Below are positions 9,594 through 18,486 of a DNA stretch of 64,000 nt, in pieces. The translations under genes were made by a program, and so were the position numbers. The notes under the pieces are model-generated. The model searched no databases. It had not been told where the DNA came from and saw nothing but the letters and a program-made list of their open reading frames with translations. How positions within the stretch are numbered: position 1 is the first letter of the stretch; every line of letters starts with the position of its first letter. Origin of the DNA: Chitinophagaceae bacterium (lineage in GTDB: Bacteria > Bacteroidota > Bacteroidia > Chitinophagales > Chitinophagaceae); NCBI GenBank assembly GCA_017853575.1, contig JAFMJI010000002.1, positions 186,001-250,000 of the forward strand, written 5' to 3'.

Positions 9594-10298
9594 ATGTCGC
9601 CTTTTATCGCTGAACTCATCGGAACTGCAGTACTTATTACGCTAGGATTGAGTGTTGTTGCAAATATTGCTCTTGAAAAAACCAAAGGAAATAATGCAGG
9701 ACTCATTGTGGTTGCATTTGGATGGGCCATTGCAGTTTTTGTTGGAGTCTTTATTTCTGCAGAGGCAAGTGGAGCGCATTTGAATCCTGCCGTAACAATT
9801 GCATTAGCAGTTGCAGGAAAATTTGATTGGTCGATGGTACCAACATATCTGTTGGCACAATTTCTTGGAGCGTTTATTGGATCCATATTCACATGGCTTG
9901 CATACAAAGATCATTTTGATTCTACACAGGATGCAGCATCCATTCTGGGAGTATTTTCTACTGGACCTGCCATCAGAAAACCACTACAAAATATTGTAAC
10001 AGAAGCCATCGCCACTTTCATATTTATGTTGGCAATCTTTTTCATCCAAAAAGGAGACGTAAAGCTTGGATCAATTGATGCATTACCAGTTGCATTGTTG
10101 GTGTTGGGTATAGGGTTGAGCATGGGCGGACCAACAGGTTATGCGATCAATCCAGCCAGAGATTTAGGTCCTAGAATCATACATGCACTCCTTCCTATCC
10201 CAAACAAAGGTTCAAGTGACTGGAAATATGCTCTTGTTCCCGTGGTGGGGCCCCTCTTGGGAGCTGTTTTGGCTGCGATTCTTTACGGATTCCTCTAA
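9594..10298 (+). CDS. glpF: Glycerol facilitator (MIP/aquaporin family)
   Basis: A 234-residue channel protein with six predicted membrane helices and two re-entrant loops. The first NPA box is at 64-66 (HLNPAVT). The second is at 186-188 (YAINPARDLGPR), and the Asp directly after the Arg (residue 190) is typical of glycerol facilitators rather than water channels. The position after glpK and glpD supports glycerol as the substrate. The ATG at 9594 has only an A/T-rich stretch before it, as for most genes here. Confidence 0.95.
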   Translation: MSPFIAELIGTAVLITLGLSVVANIALEKTKGNNAGLIVVAFGWAIAVFVGVFISAEASGAHLNPAVTIALAVAGKFDWSMVPTYLLAQFLGAFIGSIFTWLAYKDHFDSTQDAASILGVFSTGPAIRKPLQNIVTEAIATFIFMLAIFFIQKGDVKLGSIDALPVALLVLGIGLSMGGPTGYAINPARDLGPRIIHALLPIPNKGSSDWKYALVPVVGPLLGAVLAAILYGFL

Positions 10299-10357
10299 AA
10301 ACAGACCGATTGTTGAAAATTTTTGGTTGTTAATTTTTACAATCTCAGCACCTGGCT

Positions 10358-10365
10358 TACCTTTG
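10358..10365 (+). promoter_or_regulatory. -7 box (TACCTTTG) upstream of atpD
   Basis: TACCTTTG matches the Bacteroidota -7 consensus TAnnTTTG exactly and lies about 40 bp before the atpD ATG. No clear -33 TTTG stands 19-21 bp upstream. It suggests that atpD-atpC has its own promoter separate from glpF. Confidence 0.55.
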
Positions 10366-10381
10366 CACCCTGAAAATATAA

Positions 10382-11905
<1,524 letters not shown>

Positions 11906-11924
11906 TAACACTTAAGACTATTTG

Positions 11925-12182
11925 ATGCAAATTGAAATATTGACACCAGAAAAAAAGATTTATGCAGGGGAAGTATACGGAATTCAACTCCCTGGTGTAA
12001 GCGGTTCATTTGAAGTGCTTGACCGACATGCACCGTTGGTCAGTGCATTGAAAACTGGCGTAATGAAAATCTTGTTGGATAACAAAGGCAAGTCTACTTC
12101 TTACAAAATTACTGGCGGATTTATTGAAGTGCTGAATAACAAAGCAACTGTCTTGTTGGAAAGTGCCACTGTTGCTGCATAA
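11925..12182 (+). CDS. atpC: ATP synthase F1 subunit epsilon, short form
   Basis: Epsilon subunit of the F1 central stalk. Only the N-terminal beta-sandwich domain is present (85 residues, with MQIEILTPEKKIYAGEV and GSFEVLDRHAPLVSAL). The C-terminal helical hairpin that inhibits ATP hydrolysis in E. coli is missing. The ORF-track start is a TTG at 11922; the ATG three bases later is preferred. The gene ends 9 bp from the convergent GH16 gene, so the short length is set by a clear TAA and not by a frameshift near the end. Short epsilons of this size are known in Bacteroidota. Confidence 0.95.
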   Translation: MQIEILTPEKKIYAGEVYGIQLPGVSGSFEVLDRHAPLVSALKTGVMKILLDNKGKSTSYKITGGFIEVLNNKATVLLESATVAA

Positions 12183-12191
12183 CTAACTTCT

Positions 12192-13376
12192 TTACTGAAA
12201 TACCCTGATATAATCTACCATCATGAATTGAGGGAAGTATGTAGTTGTATTCGGACTACCAGGCCAGTTGCCACCAACAGCTACATTAAATAGGAAGAAG
12301 AATTTTTCATTGAAGGGGTAGTTGCCTGAAACTTCAGCTGAAGAAAATTCTCCTATCACTTTATCATCCAGCATTGTTTTGATCTTGTCTGTTTCCCAAA
12401 CAAGACTATACACATGGAATTCATCTGCAAGAGATGCTGTATTTACCAGGCTTTTTTCAATGTTCTTGCTGCCTGTACCCGATTTGTAATGAATGGTGGA
12501 GTATACCTTATTGGGTTGATGACCTAACATTTCCATGATGTCAATCTCGCCACATGCGGGCCAACCTGCTGTTGTGAAATTATCTCCCAACATCCATAAT
12601 GCAGGCCAAATTCCTTGTCCGAATGGTAGTTTGGCTCTCATATCAACCCTTCCAAATTTGAAAGATTTTTTGTTCATTGTTGTTAGTCGAGTAGAGGTAT
12701 AGCTTTTTCCATTTTTACTTTCTTTTCTCGCCTCAATGATCATCTTCCCATTTTGAAAATATAAATTGTCGCCAGCAGTATAGTATTCAAGTTCATTGTT
12801 TCCCCAGCCACAGTTTGGACATCCATCTCCAACATCATAATTCCAATCTGATGTATTGAGGGTGGATCCATTAAATTCATCAGACCACACGAGGCTCATG
12901 CCTGCATATGTGTTTGGGGTTGTATATCCTGTTTCTGAAACTTGAAATTTCATATCATCATTTATGATCATTCCGGCAGCTAGTCCTGTTGAAATACTTG
13001 CATTGCTGGGTTCAGAAAGTGTCAATGAAAAGTCATCATCTGCTTCTTTAAACTCATCGGCAACTACTGTTACCACTACTCTTGCAGAGGTTTCACCTGC
13101 TGCAATGGTGATGGTTTTGTCAATAGCTGCATAGTCTGCGGGTGCAACAGCAAATCCATCCTTACTCGTAACCCTTACTGTAATTGATTTGCTAGAAGCC
13201 TGGTTTAATTTTATGGTGAATGCAAAATCAGTAGATCCGTTGTTTCCTTCAGCCTGACTCACTCCATCTATTGATAAAGTGGGTAATGTCTCAACAGGGG
13301 GCATGCAACAAACGATGTTTTCTTTCTTGCATGAGAATAAAAATGAGATCAGGAAGATGAATAAAAAATTTTTCAT
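12192..13376 (-). CDS. Secreted GH16 beta-glucanase lipoprotein with Calx-beta domain
   Basis: A 394-residue exported glycoside hydrolase. The signal peptide ends in a lipobox (LFSC, Cys16), so it is probably anchored as a lipoprotein. Residues about 31-141 form a Calx-beta-like domain (acidic EFKEADDDFSLTLSEPSNA). The GH16 jelly roll follows from about 160. The active site GEIDIME (Glu277, Asp279, Glu282) fits the ExDxxE of laminarinase-type GH16 enzymes, and WNNELEYYT-like WGNNELEYYT and GIWPALWML are typical flanks. Beta-1,3-glucan is the likeliest substrate, but this is inference. It is divergent from an MFS transporter; two inverted repeats lie between them. Confidence 0.93.
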   Translation of the reverse strand: MKNFLFIFLISFLFSCKKENIVCCMPPVETLPTLSIDGVSQAEGNNGSTDFAFTIKLNQASSKSITVRVTSKDGFAVAPADYAAIDKTITIAAGETSARVVVTVVADEFKEADDDFSLTLSEPSNASISTGLAAGMIINDDMKFQVSETGYTTPNTYAGMSLVWSDEFNGSTLNTSDWNYDVGDGCPNCGWGNNELEYYTAGDNLYFQNGKMIIEARKESKNGKSYTSTRLTTMNKKSFKFGRVDMRAKLPFGQGIWPALWMLGDNFTTAGWPACGEIDIMEMLGHQPNKVYSTIHYKSGTGSKNIEKSLVNTASLADEFHVYSLVWETDKIKTMLDDKVIGEFSSAEVSGNYPFNEKFFFLFNVAVGGNWPGSPNTTTYFPQFMMVDYIRVFQ

Positions 13377-13388
13377 TCGGATATTGTT

Positions 13389-13404
13389 GATGTAAAATTA
13401 CATC
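13389..13404. promoter_or_regulatory. Inverted repeat GATGTAA-AA-TTACATC, possible operator
   Basis: Perfect 7-bp arms around a 2-bp centre, 12 bp before the GH16 start codon in the divergent GH16/MFS region. Its complement contains TAATTTTA, one base from a TAnnTTTG box for GH16. It could be a regulator site for GH16 transcription. Confidence 0.4.
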
Positions 13405-13411
13405 ATTGATG

Positions 13412-13430
13412 ATTTCAAATTGTTTGAAAT
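13412..13430. promoter_or_regulatory. Inverted repeat ATTTCAAA-TTG-TTTGAAAT, possible operator
   Basis: Perfect 8-bp arms around a 3-bp centre in the same divergent region. The right arm contains the TTTG that serves as the -33 element of the MFS promoter, so a bound protein would cover it. Regulation is inferred. Confidence 0.4.
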
Positions 13431-13454
13431 TTTTGCTCAGAAGGGTTACTTTTG
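13423..13454 (+). promoter_or_regulatory. Full Bacteroidota promoter TTTG-N20-TACTTTTG for the MFS gene
   Basis: TTTG at 13423-13426, a 20-bp spacer and TACTTTTG at 13447-13454 match the Bacteroidota sigma-70 consensus (TTTG, 19-21 bp, TAnnTTTG). The GTG start codon begins only 3 bases after the -7 box, so transcription should begin at or beside the start codon. Confidence 0.7.
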
Positions 13455-13457
13455 CCC

Positions 13458-14597
13458 GTGCAGAAAAATTCGAGTCTTATCCGCCTTTCCATTTCACTTT
13501 ACTTTTATTTTTTGGGATTTATTTTCTCAAGCTGGGCTTCAAGAATTCCACAGATTAAAGACAAGTTCAACTTAAATGAAGCTGAATTGGGTGGAGTATT
13601 GTTCATGCTGCCACTTGGGGCATTAGCTGCATTGCCTTTTTCTGGATGGCTGGTACACAAGCTTGGTAGTAGAACCATGTCGATTGCTTCCGCATTAACA
13701 TATACAATATTGCTATATGCCATTGCAATGGCTGATTCTATCCTTGCACTCTCAATCATATTGTTTGGATTTGGATTGATTGGAAATTTTGGTAACATCT
13801 CAATGAATACCCAGGGAATTTCAATTCAACATAAAATTCAAAAACCAATATTATCAAGTCTTCATGCCATGTGGAGTATAGGAGCATTTAGTGCAGCTGC
13901 TATTACCGGATGGATGATAAAGGCAGGATACAGTACGAGTCAACATTTTATGATTGTATCAATTTTAACGATCCTGATTGTTTTGATTGGTGCTTTCTTT
14001 CTTATACCTGATGAAATTGTAGATGATGTATCCGCAAAAGTGTTTGTCTTGCCCAATAAAAAATTAATCTTGCTTGGAATGATTTGTTTCTGTGTTGCCA
14101 TGTCTGAAGGGGCCATGACTGATTGGAGCTCTCTTTATTTTCGTCAGATTATTCATAAGCTGAATACAGTAAGCACAACAGGGTATACAGCATTTGCGAT
14201 GTGCATGGCTTTGGGAAGATTGATGGGTGATAAACTAGTACAATCTTTTAAACACTCTACGGTGCTTAAAACAAATGGTTTTTTGATTCTAATTGGAATG
14301 ATTATATCATTATCAATGACATATCCAGCAACTGTAATACTAGGATTTGCATTGGTGGGCTTTGGTACATCATCTGTCATTCCAATAGTATACATGCTTG
14401 CGGCAAAAACAAAAGAAATGGCTCCCTCAGCTGCGCTATCCGCTGTTAGTAGTGTTGGCTTTACTGGGTTTTTGATTGGCCCACCTTCAATCGGTTTTAT
14501 TGCTCATGAAGTGGGATTGCGCAGTGCATTGATCATTGTTGCATTTTTGGGCTCAATGATCTATTTGCTTTCATCAAAAGTAAAAACAGCTGATTAA
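13458..14597 (+). CDS. MFS transporter, YbjJ-like
   Basis: Inner-membrane major facilitator of 379 residues with about 12 predicted helices. The segment SWASRIPQIKDKFNLNEAELG after the first helix is typical of the YbjJ-like branch. The ORF track starts at a TTG inside the -7 box; GTG at 13458 (MQKNSSLIRL) is the most sensible start because the first membrane helix begins a few residues later and no earlier or other good start exists. Substrate unknown; the divergent GH16 gene hints at sugars but proves nothing. The stop TAA overlaps the stop of convergent yqgE. Confidence 0.85.
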   Translation: MQKNSSLIRLSISLYFYFLGFIFSSWASRIPQIKDKFNLNEAELGGVLFMLPLGALAALPFSGWLVHKLGSRTMSIASALTYTILLYAIAMADSILALSIILFGFGLIGNFGNISMNTQGISIQHKIQKPILSSLHAMWSIGAFSAAAITGWMIKAGYSTSQHFMIVSILTILIVLIGAFFLIPDEIVDDVSAKVFVLPNKKLILLGMICFCVAMSEGAMTDWSSLYFRQIIHKLNTVSTTGYTAFAMCMALGRLMGDKLVQSFKHSTVLKTNGFLILIGMIISLSMTYPATVILGFALVGFGTSSVIPIVYMLAAKTKEMAPSAALSAVSSVGFTGFLIGPPSIGFIAHEVGLRSALIIVAFLGSMIYLLSSKVKTAD

Positions 14598-15145
14598 TTG
14601 TATGATGGATCCAGTGGATAATTCATCACTGGATAAAATTCTTTTCCCATTTGCTTTATAGAATCTTTCCAAATTTGTGAAGGATTTTTGTGAAAGATGA
14701 GAGATGAATTCGCTTTTAACAAGAGCCAACTTTTTTCTTCCATTTCTCCATCAAGCTGTTTCTCTTCCCATCCGGCATACCCCAAATAAAACCTTATTTC
14801 ATGTTGAGCGATTTCATTGTGCAGTACCAGTTTAAGTGCAGATTTGAAATCGCCACCCCAAAAAATTCCTTCAGCGATTTCCTTTCCACCTTCGATTAAA
14901 TCTTCGCGGGTATGTATAAAATGCATATGATCTTTTCCAACGGGCCCACCATCAAAAACCGGATTTTTTAATTGTTCAAAATCTGGTAAATAATCACCCA
15001 ACACATCTTTTGTCAGTCGGTTGATGGTAATGCCAAAACTTCCGTTGCTATTATGATCGCAGATCAAGACCACAGTGCGTTGAAAGTTTGGGTCTTTCAT
15101 AAATGGTTCAGCAACCAGCAATATACCCTGAGAGATCTCCATCAT
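14594..15145 (-). CDS. YqgE/AlgH family protein
   Basis: A 183-residue cytoplasmic protein of the DUF179 (YqgE/AlgH) family. The family start GILLVAEPFMKDPNFQRTVVLICDH is clear, as are NRLTKDV, GGPVGKDHMHFIHT and GYAGWEEKQLDGE. No biochemical activity is firmly known for the family. Its TAA overlaps the TAA of the convergent MFS gene within TTAA at 14594-14597. It is divergent from the histidine kinase gene, with an inverted repeat between them. Confidence 0.95.
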   Translation of the reverse strand: MMEISQGILLVAEPFMKDPNFQRTVVLICDHNSNGSFGITINRLTKDVLGDYLPDFEQLKNPVFDGGPVGKDHMHFIHTREDLIEGGKEIAEGIFWGGDFKSALKLVLHNEIAQHEIRFYLGYAGWEEKQLDGEMEEKSWLLLKANSSLIFHKNPSQIWKDSIKQMGKEFYPVMNYPLDPSYN

Positions 15146-15151
15146 AAACCT

Positions 15152-15180
15152 AAGTTAAATAAATTCTCTTTATTTAACTT
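15152..15180. promoter_or_regulatory. 12-bp inverted repeat AAGTTAAATAAA-N5-TTTATTTAACTT, possible operator
   Basis: Perfect 12-bp arms with a TTCTC centre between divergent yqgE and the kinase gene. The right arm contains TTTA at 15173-15176, which lies 20 bp before the kinase -7 box and so occupies the -33 position. The complement also carries a TAACTTAG sequence in front of yqgE. One bound dimer could affect both genes; an A/T-rich hairpin is the alternative. Confidence 0.5.
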
Positions 15181-15204
15181 TAGTGGATCAGGCACTTATT
15201 TTTG
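15173..15204 (+). promoter_or_regulatory. Promoter TTTA-N20-TATTTTTG for the histidine kinase gene
   Basis: TATTTTTG at 15197-15204 matches TAnnTTTG and has a near-consensus TTTA 20 bp upstream. The kinase ATG at 15209 follows after 4 bases, so the mRNA is expected to be leaderless or nearly so. Confidence 0.6.
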
Positions 15205-15208
15205 TTGA

Positions 15209-16555
15209 ATGATGAAAAGAATTTTTGGATTGATAACAGTGTTAACAACTATTTCCTTGATTGGAATTATAGTGATCCAATATTCTTGGTTGAAAAACGT
15301 AATCACCATCAAAAATGAGCAGATTGCCAACAAAGTGGAAATGGTCGAATTTGAAGTGGTGGAATCTTTGGTAGAAGAAAAAATGAAGTTTGCTCCAAAC
15401 ATTCCACTCGATGTGCTTCCCAAAGGCGCACAAGATCATGTATTAGAATTTTTCGGTCCACAAACCATTGCTGAACATTTTTCGGTAAAAGATATACAGC
15501 AAAAAATTGCAAAGGCCTTTGAGGCGAACGGTTTGAAAGGTGCAAAATTTGAATTTGCGGTTTTATCCAATGCCAACAACATGGGACCAGAGTTGGCTTC
15601 TCCAGATTATTTAAAGTATTATGAGGAGGGCATGAAAGATTCTGTCAATTATTTATTGCATGTATGGCCTCTTATGACTCTGCCCGATGAAGAATCCAGG
15701 CCCTATATGCCGCAAGAAAAATTGGTATTGGTTATATATGATATACAAGGGTTTGTTTTGAAGTCTGTCAGTTGGATGATTCTTTTTGCGATATTGTTCA
15801 CCCTGATCATTATCGCTGCCTTTTATTTAACAATCCGAACCATTCTCACCCAGAAAAAGTTGAGTGAGATGAAAACAGATTTCATCAACAACATGACCCA
15901 TGAGTTGAGAACACCGCTGGCAACCATTTCCATTGCAGTGGACACCTTAAAAAATGAAAAAATTATTGGAAACAGAGAACAATTGCTAAGCATTGGGCAG
16001 ATAATCAAAACAGAAAACAGCAGAATGAATACACAGGTTGAGCAAATTTTGCAAGCTGCTCAATTGGATGTAAACCAAGTGTTGAAAGACATGAAGGATT
16101 TGCAGGTGCACGAAGTACTCAAAAAAATCGAAATAAAATTTGCATTGCAGGCGGAAGAAAAAAATGCAACCATTAACTATGAGCTGGGGGCTCAAAAAGA
16201 CGGAGTTTCAGGTCATCCTGTTCACTTTATCAATATGCTGAGTAATTTGGTTGACAATGCCCTGAAGTATTGCAAAGAAGAGGTACCTCCGGTTATTTCA
16301 GTTTCTACCTACAATGATAAAAATCAAATTGTTGTTGTTGTGAAAGACAATGGACTTGGCATGTCGAAAGATACCATGTCGAAAATATTTGATAAATTTT
16401 ACAGAGCACATACTGGTGATGTGCATAATGTAAAGGGATTTGGATTGGGTCTTAATTATACCAAGAAGATGGTAGAGGCCCACCACGGTACAATAGAAGT
16501 AAATAGCAGTCTGGGTGTTGGAAGTACATTTACTGTGCGGCTTCCGCTGCGTTAA
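15209..16555 (+). CDS. Membrane sensor histidine kinase (orphan)
   Basis: A 448-residue HisKA/HATPase kinase. Membrane helix 1 is about 5-28 and helix 2 about 187-209. They enclose a periplasmic sensor of about 160 residues that I do not recognise. The H-box FINNMTHELRTPL puts the phosphorylated His at 231. The ATPase domain shows N-box NLVDNALKYC, G1 VKDNGLGM and G2 KGFGLGLNY. No response regulator gene is adjacent, since the neighbours yqgE and queA are on the other strand. The stop codon directly abuts the queA stop. ATG at 15209 or 15212 may be used. Confidence 0.95.
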   Translation: MMKRIFGLITVLTTISLIGIIVIQYSWLKNVITIKNEQIANKVEMVEFEVVESLVEEKMKFAPNIPLDVLPKGAQDHVLEFFGPQTIAEHFSVKDIQQKIAKAFEANGLKGAKFEFAVLSNANNMGPELASPDYLKYYEEGMKDSVNYLLHVWPLMTLPDEESRPYMPQEKLVLVIYDIQGFVLKSVSWMILFAILFTLIIIAAFYLTIRTILTQKKLSEMKTDFINNMTHELRTPLATISIAVDTLKNEKIIGNREQLLSIGQIIKTENSRMNTQVEQILQAAQLDVNQVLKDMKDLQVHEVLKKIEIKFALQAEEKNATINYELGAQKDGVSGHPVHFINMLSNLVDNALKYCKEEVPPVISVSTYNDKNQIVVVVKDNGLGMSKDTMSKIFDKFYRAHTGDVHNVKGFGLGLNYTKKMVEAHHGTIEVNSSLGVGSTFTVRLPLR

Positions 16556-17782
16556 TTAGTCTTGCATCTGAATCAGCATCCCATCTCCATAACTCAAGAA
16601 TCTATATTGTTTATCAATGGCAGTTTGATAAATTGATTTCCATCGATTCCCTAACATGGCTGCGATGATAAAAAGAAGTGTTGATTGGGGTTGATGAAAA
16701 TTGGTGATGAGTCCTTTTGCAACCTTGAACTCATAACCCGGTGTAATACAGATTCCAGTATGTCCATGAAGAATATTTATGGATAAAGACTCCATTTGCT
16801 CGATTAAAAAAGTAAAGATCGTTGGGTATTCGGGTTGTTTCATTTCCATCAATTCAACATGTTCCCATTGATCTAAGTTGTTCATTGCTTCCAATGTACA
16901 TTTTCCATAAAACAGTTTGATTCCAATCCAATACAAACTCTCCAATGTTCTGAGAGAAGTGGTTCCAACAGGAATGATCCTTGATGAATTTTTTGATAAA
17001 GATTTGATCGTTTCAATATCTACTTCAAAAAATTCTTTATGCATGGCATGTTCAGCTATGGTTGAGCTTGTAACGGGTTTAAAAGTGCCAGCTCCTACAT
17101 GCAGTGTGAGAAATGATCTGTTGATTTTATGTTTATCAAGGTCTTCTAATAATTCATTTGTAAAATGAAGACCTGCAGTAGGTGCGGCTACAGAGCCATC
17201 TTGTTTTGCATACACCGTTTGGTAGCGTGTAATATCATCAGCAGTAGCGTCTCTTTTAATGTAAGGAGGTAGAGGTGTATTGCCTGCAGCTTGAATAATT
17301 TCATAGAAGCTATATGATTCATCCCAGGTAAAAGAGACCATGAAATAATCTGTTGCTTTTTCAATCAGCGTTGCATGGATAATGATATCTTGACCGTCGG
17401 TATTTATTTCCTTTTTTAAAATCTCATTGTCTTTCCATTTTTTTGCACCACCTATTAAGCACTTCCAGGTAGCATTTTTCTTTTGGTGAAGTGCTGCATA
17501 ATTACCATCCGAGGGCTCAAGTAAAAAAATCTCAATTCCCCCTTTGTTTTTATTCGTGAAAAGCATGCGGGCAGCAATGACCTTGGTATTGTTAAATACC
17601 AAATGAGTATTTGGAGGTAAAAATGAGCTGAGTTGACTATAAATACTATGCTCAACTGAATCATTTTTGACCACCATCAGCTTTGATCCATCTCTTTTAT
17701 CCAATGGATGAAAAGCAATAGCCTCATTTGGAAGTTCGTAATCAAAGTCAGTTATTTTAAGCTCGGGAATAGGGGTCTTCAT
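16556..17782 (-). CDS. queA: tRNA preQ1(34) S-adenosylmethionine ribosyltransferase-isomerase
   Basis: QueA builds epoxyqueuosine on tRNA by adding the ribosyl part of SAM to 7-aminomethyl-7-deazaguanine. The family start DFDYELPNEAIAFHPLDKRD is present, as are PLPPYIKR, YQTVYAKQDGSVAAPTAGLHF and LTLHVGAGTFKPV. The ORF track begins at GTG 17806; ATG 17782 (MKTPIPELKITDF) fits better and gives 408 residues, longer than the roughly 350 of typical QueA because of a longer middle and C-terminal part. It may belong to a divergent longer QueA subgroup. It converges on the histidine kinase gene with no gap. Confidence 0.88.
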   Translation of the reverse strand: MKTPIPELKITDFDYELPNEAIAFHPLDKRDGSKLMVVKNDSVEHSIYSQLSSFLPPNTHLVFNNTKVIAARMLFTNKNKGGIEIFLLEPSDGNYAALHQKKNATWKCLIGGAKKWKDNEILKKEINTDGQDIIIHATLIEKATDYFMVSFTWDESYSFYEIIQAAGNTPLPPYIKRDATADDITRYQTVYAKQDGSVAAPTAGLHFTNELLEDLDKHKINRSFLTLHVGAGTFKPVTSSTIAEHAMHKEFFEVDIETIKSLSKNSSRIIPVGTTSLRTLESLYWIGIKLFYGKCTLEAMNNLDQWEHVELMEMKQPEYPTIFTFLIEQMESLSINILHGHTGICITPGYEFKVAKGLITNFHQPQSTLLFIIAAMLGNRWKSIYQTAIDKQYRFLSYGDGMLIQMQD

Positions 17783-17925
17783 ATGCCTGATTTCTGAGTA
17801 ATCCACCTGTTATTCACACTCAAATGACTCATATGCACAGATTTTACCATGTTTTTCGATGAAACACAGCACCAGTAAGGGTTTTTGCTGTGGAAAAATA
17901 TAGAAAGCTCAAATTGAGTATAAAA

Positions 17926-17950
17926 GTGGGAATTTGTGTTATTTTGTGTC
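17926..17950 (+). promoter_or_regulatory. MraZ-box-like triple repeat upstream of mraZ
   Basis: GTGGG-AATTT-GTGTT-ATTTT-GTGTC is three GTGNN units with exact 5-bp spacers, a 10-bp period, ending 31 bp before the mraZ ATG. MraZ is known to bind GTGGG-type direct repeats with this period upstream of its own operon. Self-repression of the dcw cluster is therefore likely but inferred. Confidence 0.65.
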
Positions 17951-17981
17951 AATAAATGGTTTTTTACATAACTAATTGTAA

Positions 17982-18440
17982 ATGATAGGTTTCATAGGCG
18001 AATACGAGGCAACAATCGACAGCAAAGGTAGGTTTCTTCTGCCTGCAGGCATAAAAAAACAGCTGCCTGAGAGCGAAGTGCCTGTTTTTGTGATCAATCG
18101 TGGTTTTGAGAAATGCCTCTCTATGTATCCTATGAAAAGCTGGAATCCGCTTTATGAATCCATTAGTAACCTCAATGATTTTGATCCAAAAGTGAGGGAG
18201 TTCAGAAGATATTTTTTGAATGGGGCCATGCAGATAGAGTTAGACGGAGCGGGAAGATTGCTATTGCCAAAAAATTTGATGGAGCATGCAGGACTGACAA
18301 AAGACATTGTCTTGGTTTCTGCAGTCAACAAAATGGAAATATGGGATAAGAATAAGTATCAGCAGTTCTTTGAAAAATTTTCTCCAGAAACTTTCAGCAA
18401 CCTAGCTGCTGAAGTGATGGCTAAGAAAGATCAACAATGA
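17982..18440 (+). CDS. mraZ: Transcriptional regulator MraZ
   Basis: A 152-residue DNA-binding protein made of two SpoVT/AbrB-like repeats: FIGEYEATIDSKGRFLLPAG in the first and AMQIELDGAGRLLLPKNL in the second. It forms ring oligomers that bind GTGGG repeats and regulate the dcw cluster. It is the first gene of the cluster, and three such repeats lie just upstream. The rsmH ATG preferred here is 47 bp after its stop. Confidence 0.97.
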   Translation: MIGFIGEYEATIDSKGRFLLPAGIKKQLPESEVPVFVINRGFEKCLSMYPMKSWNPLYESISNLNDFDPKVREFRRYFLNGAMQIELDGAGRLLLPKNLMEHAGLTKDIVLVSAVNKMEIWDKNKYQQFFEKFSPETFSNLAAEVMAKKDQQ

Positions 18441-18486
18441 AAAAACCAAATTGATGTTGCCTAAAAAGCAGACAGGTGAACAGAAT

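Noticed and set aside
17810-17818. TTATTCACA, a match to the DnaA box TTATNCACA upstream of mraZ
   Set aside because: A single site; one or two such matches are expected by chance in 64 kb, and no cluster, dnaA or dnaN gene is near.
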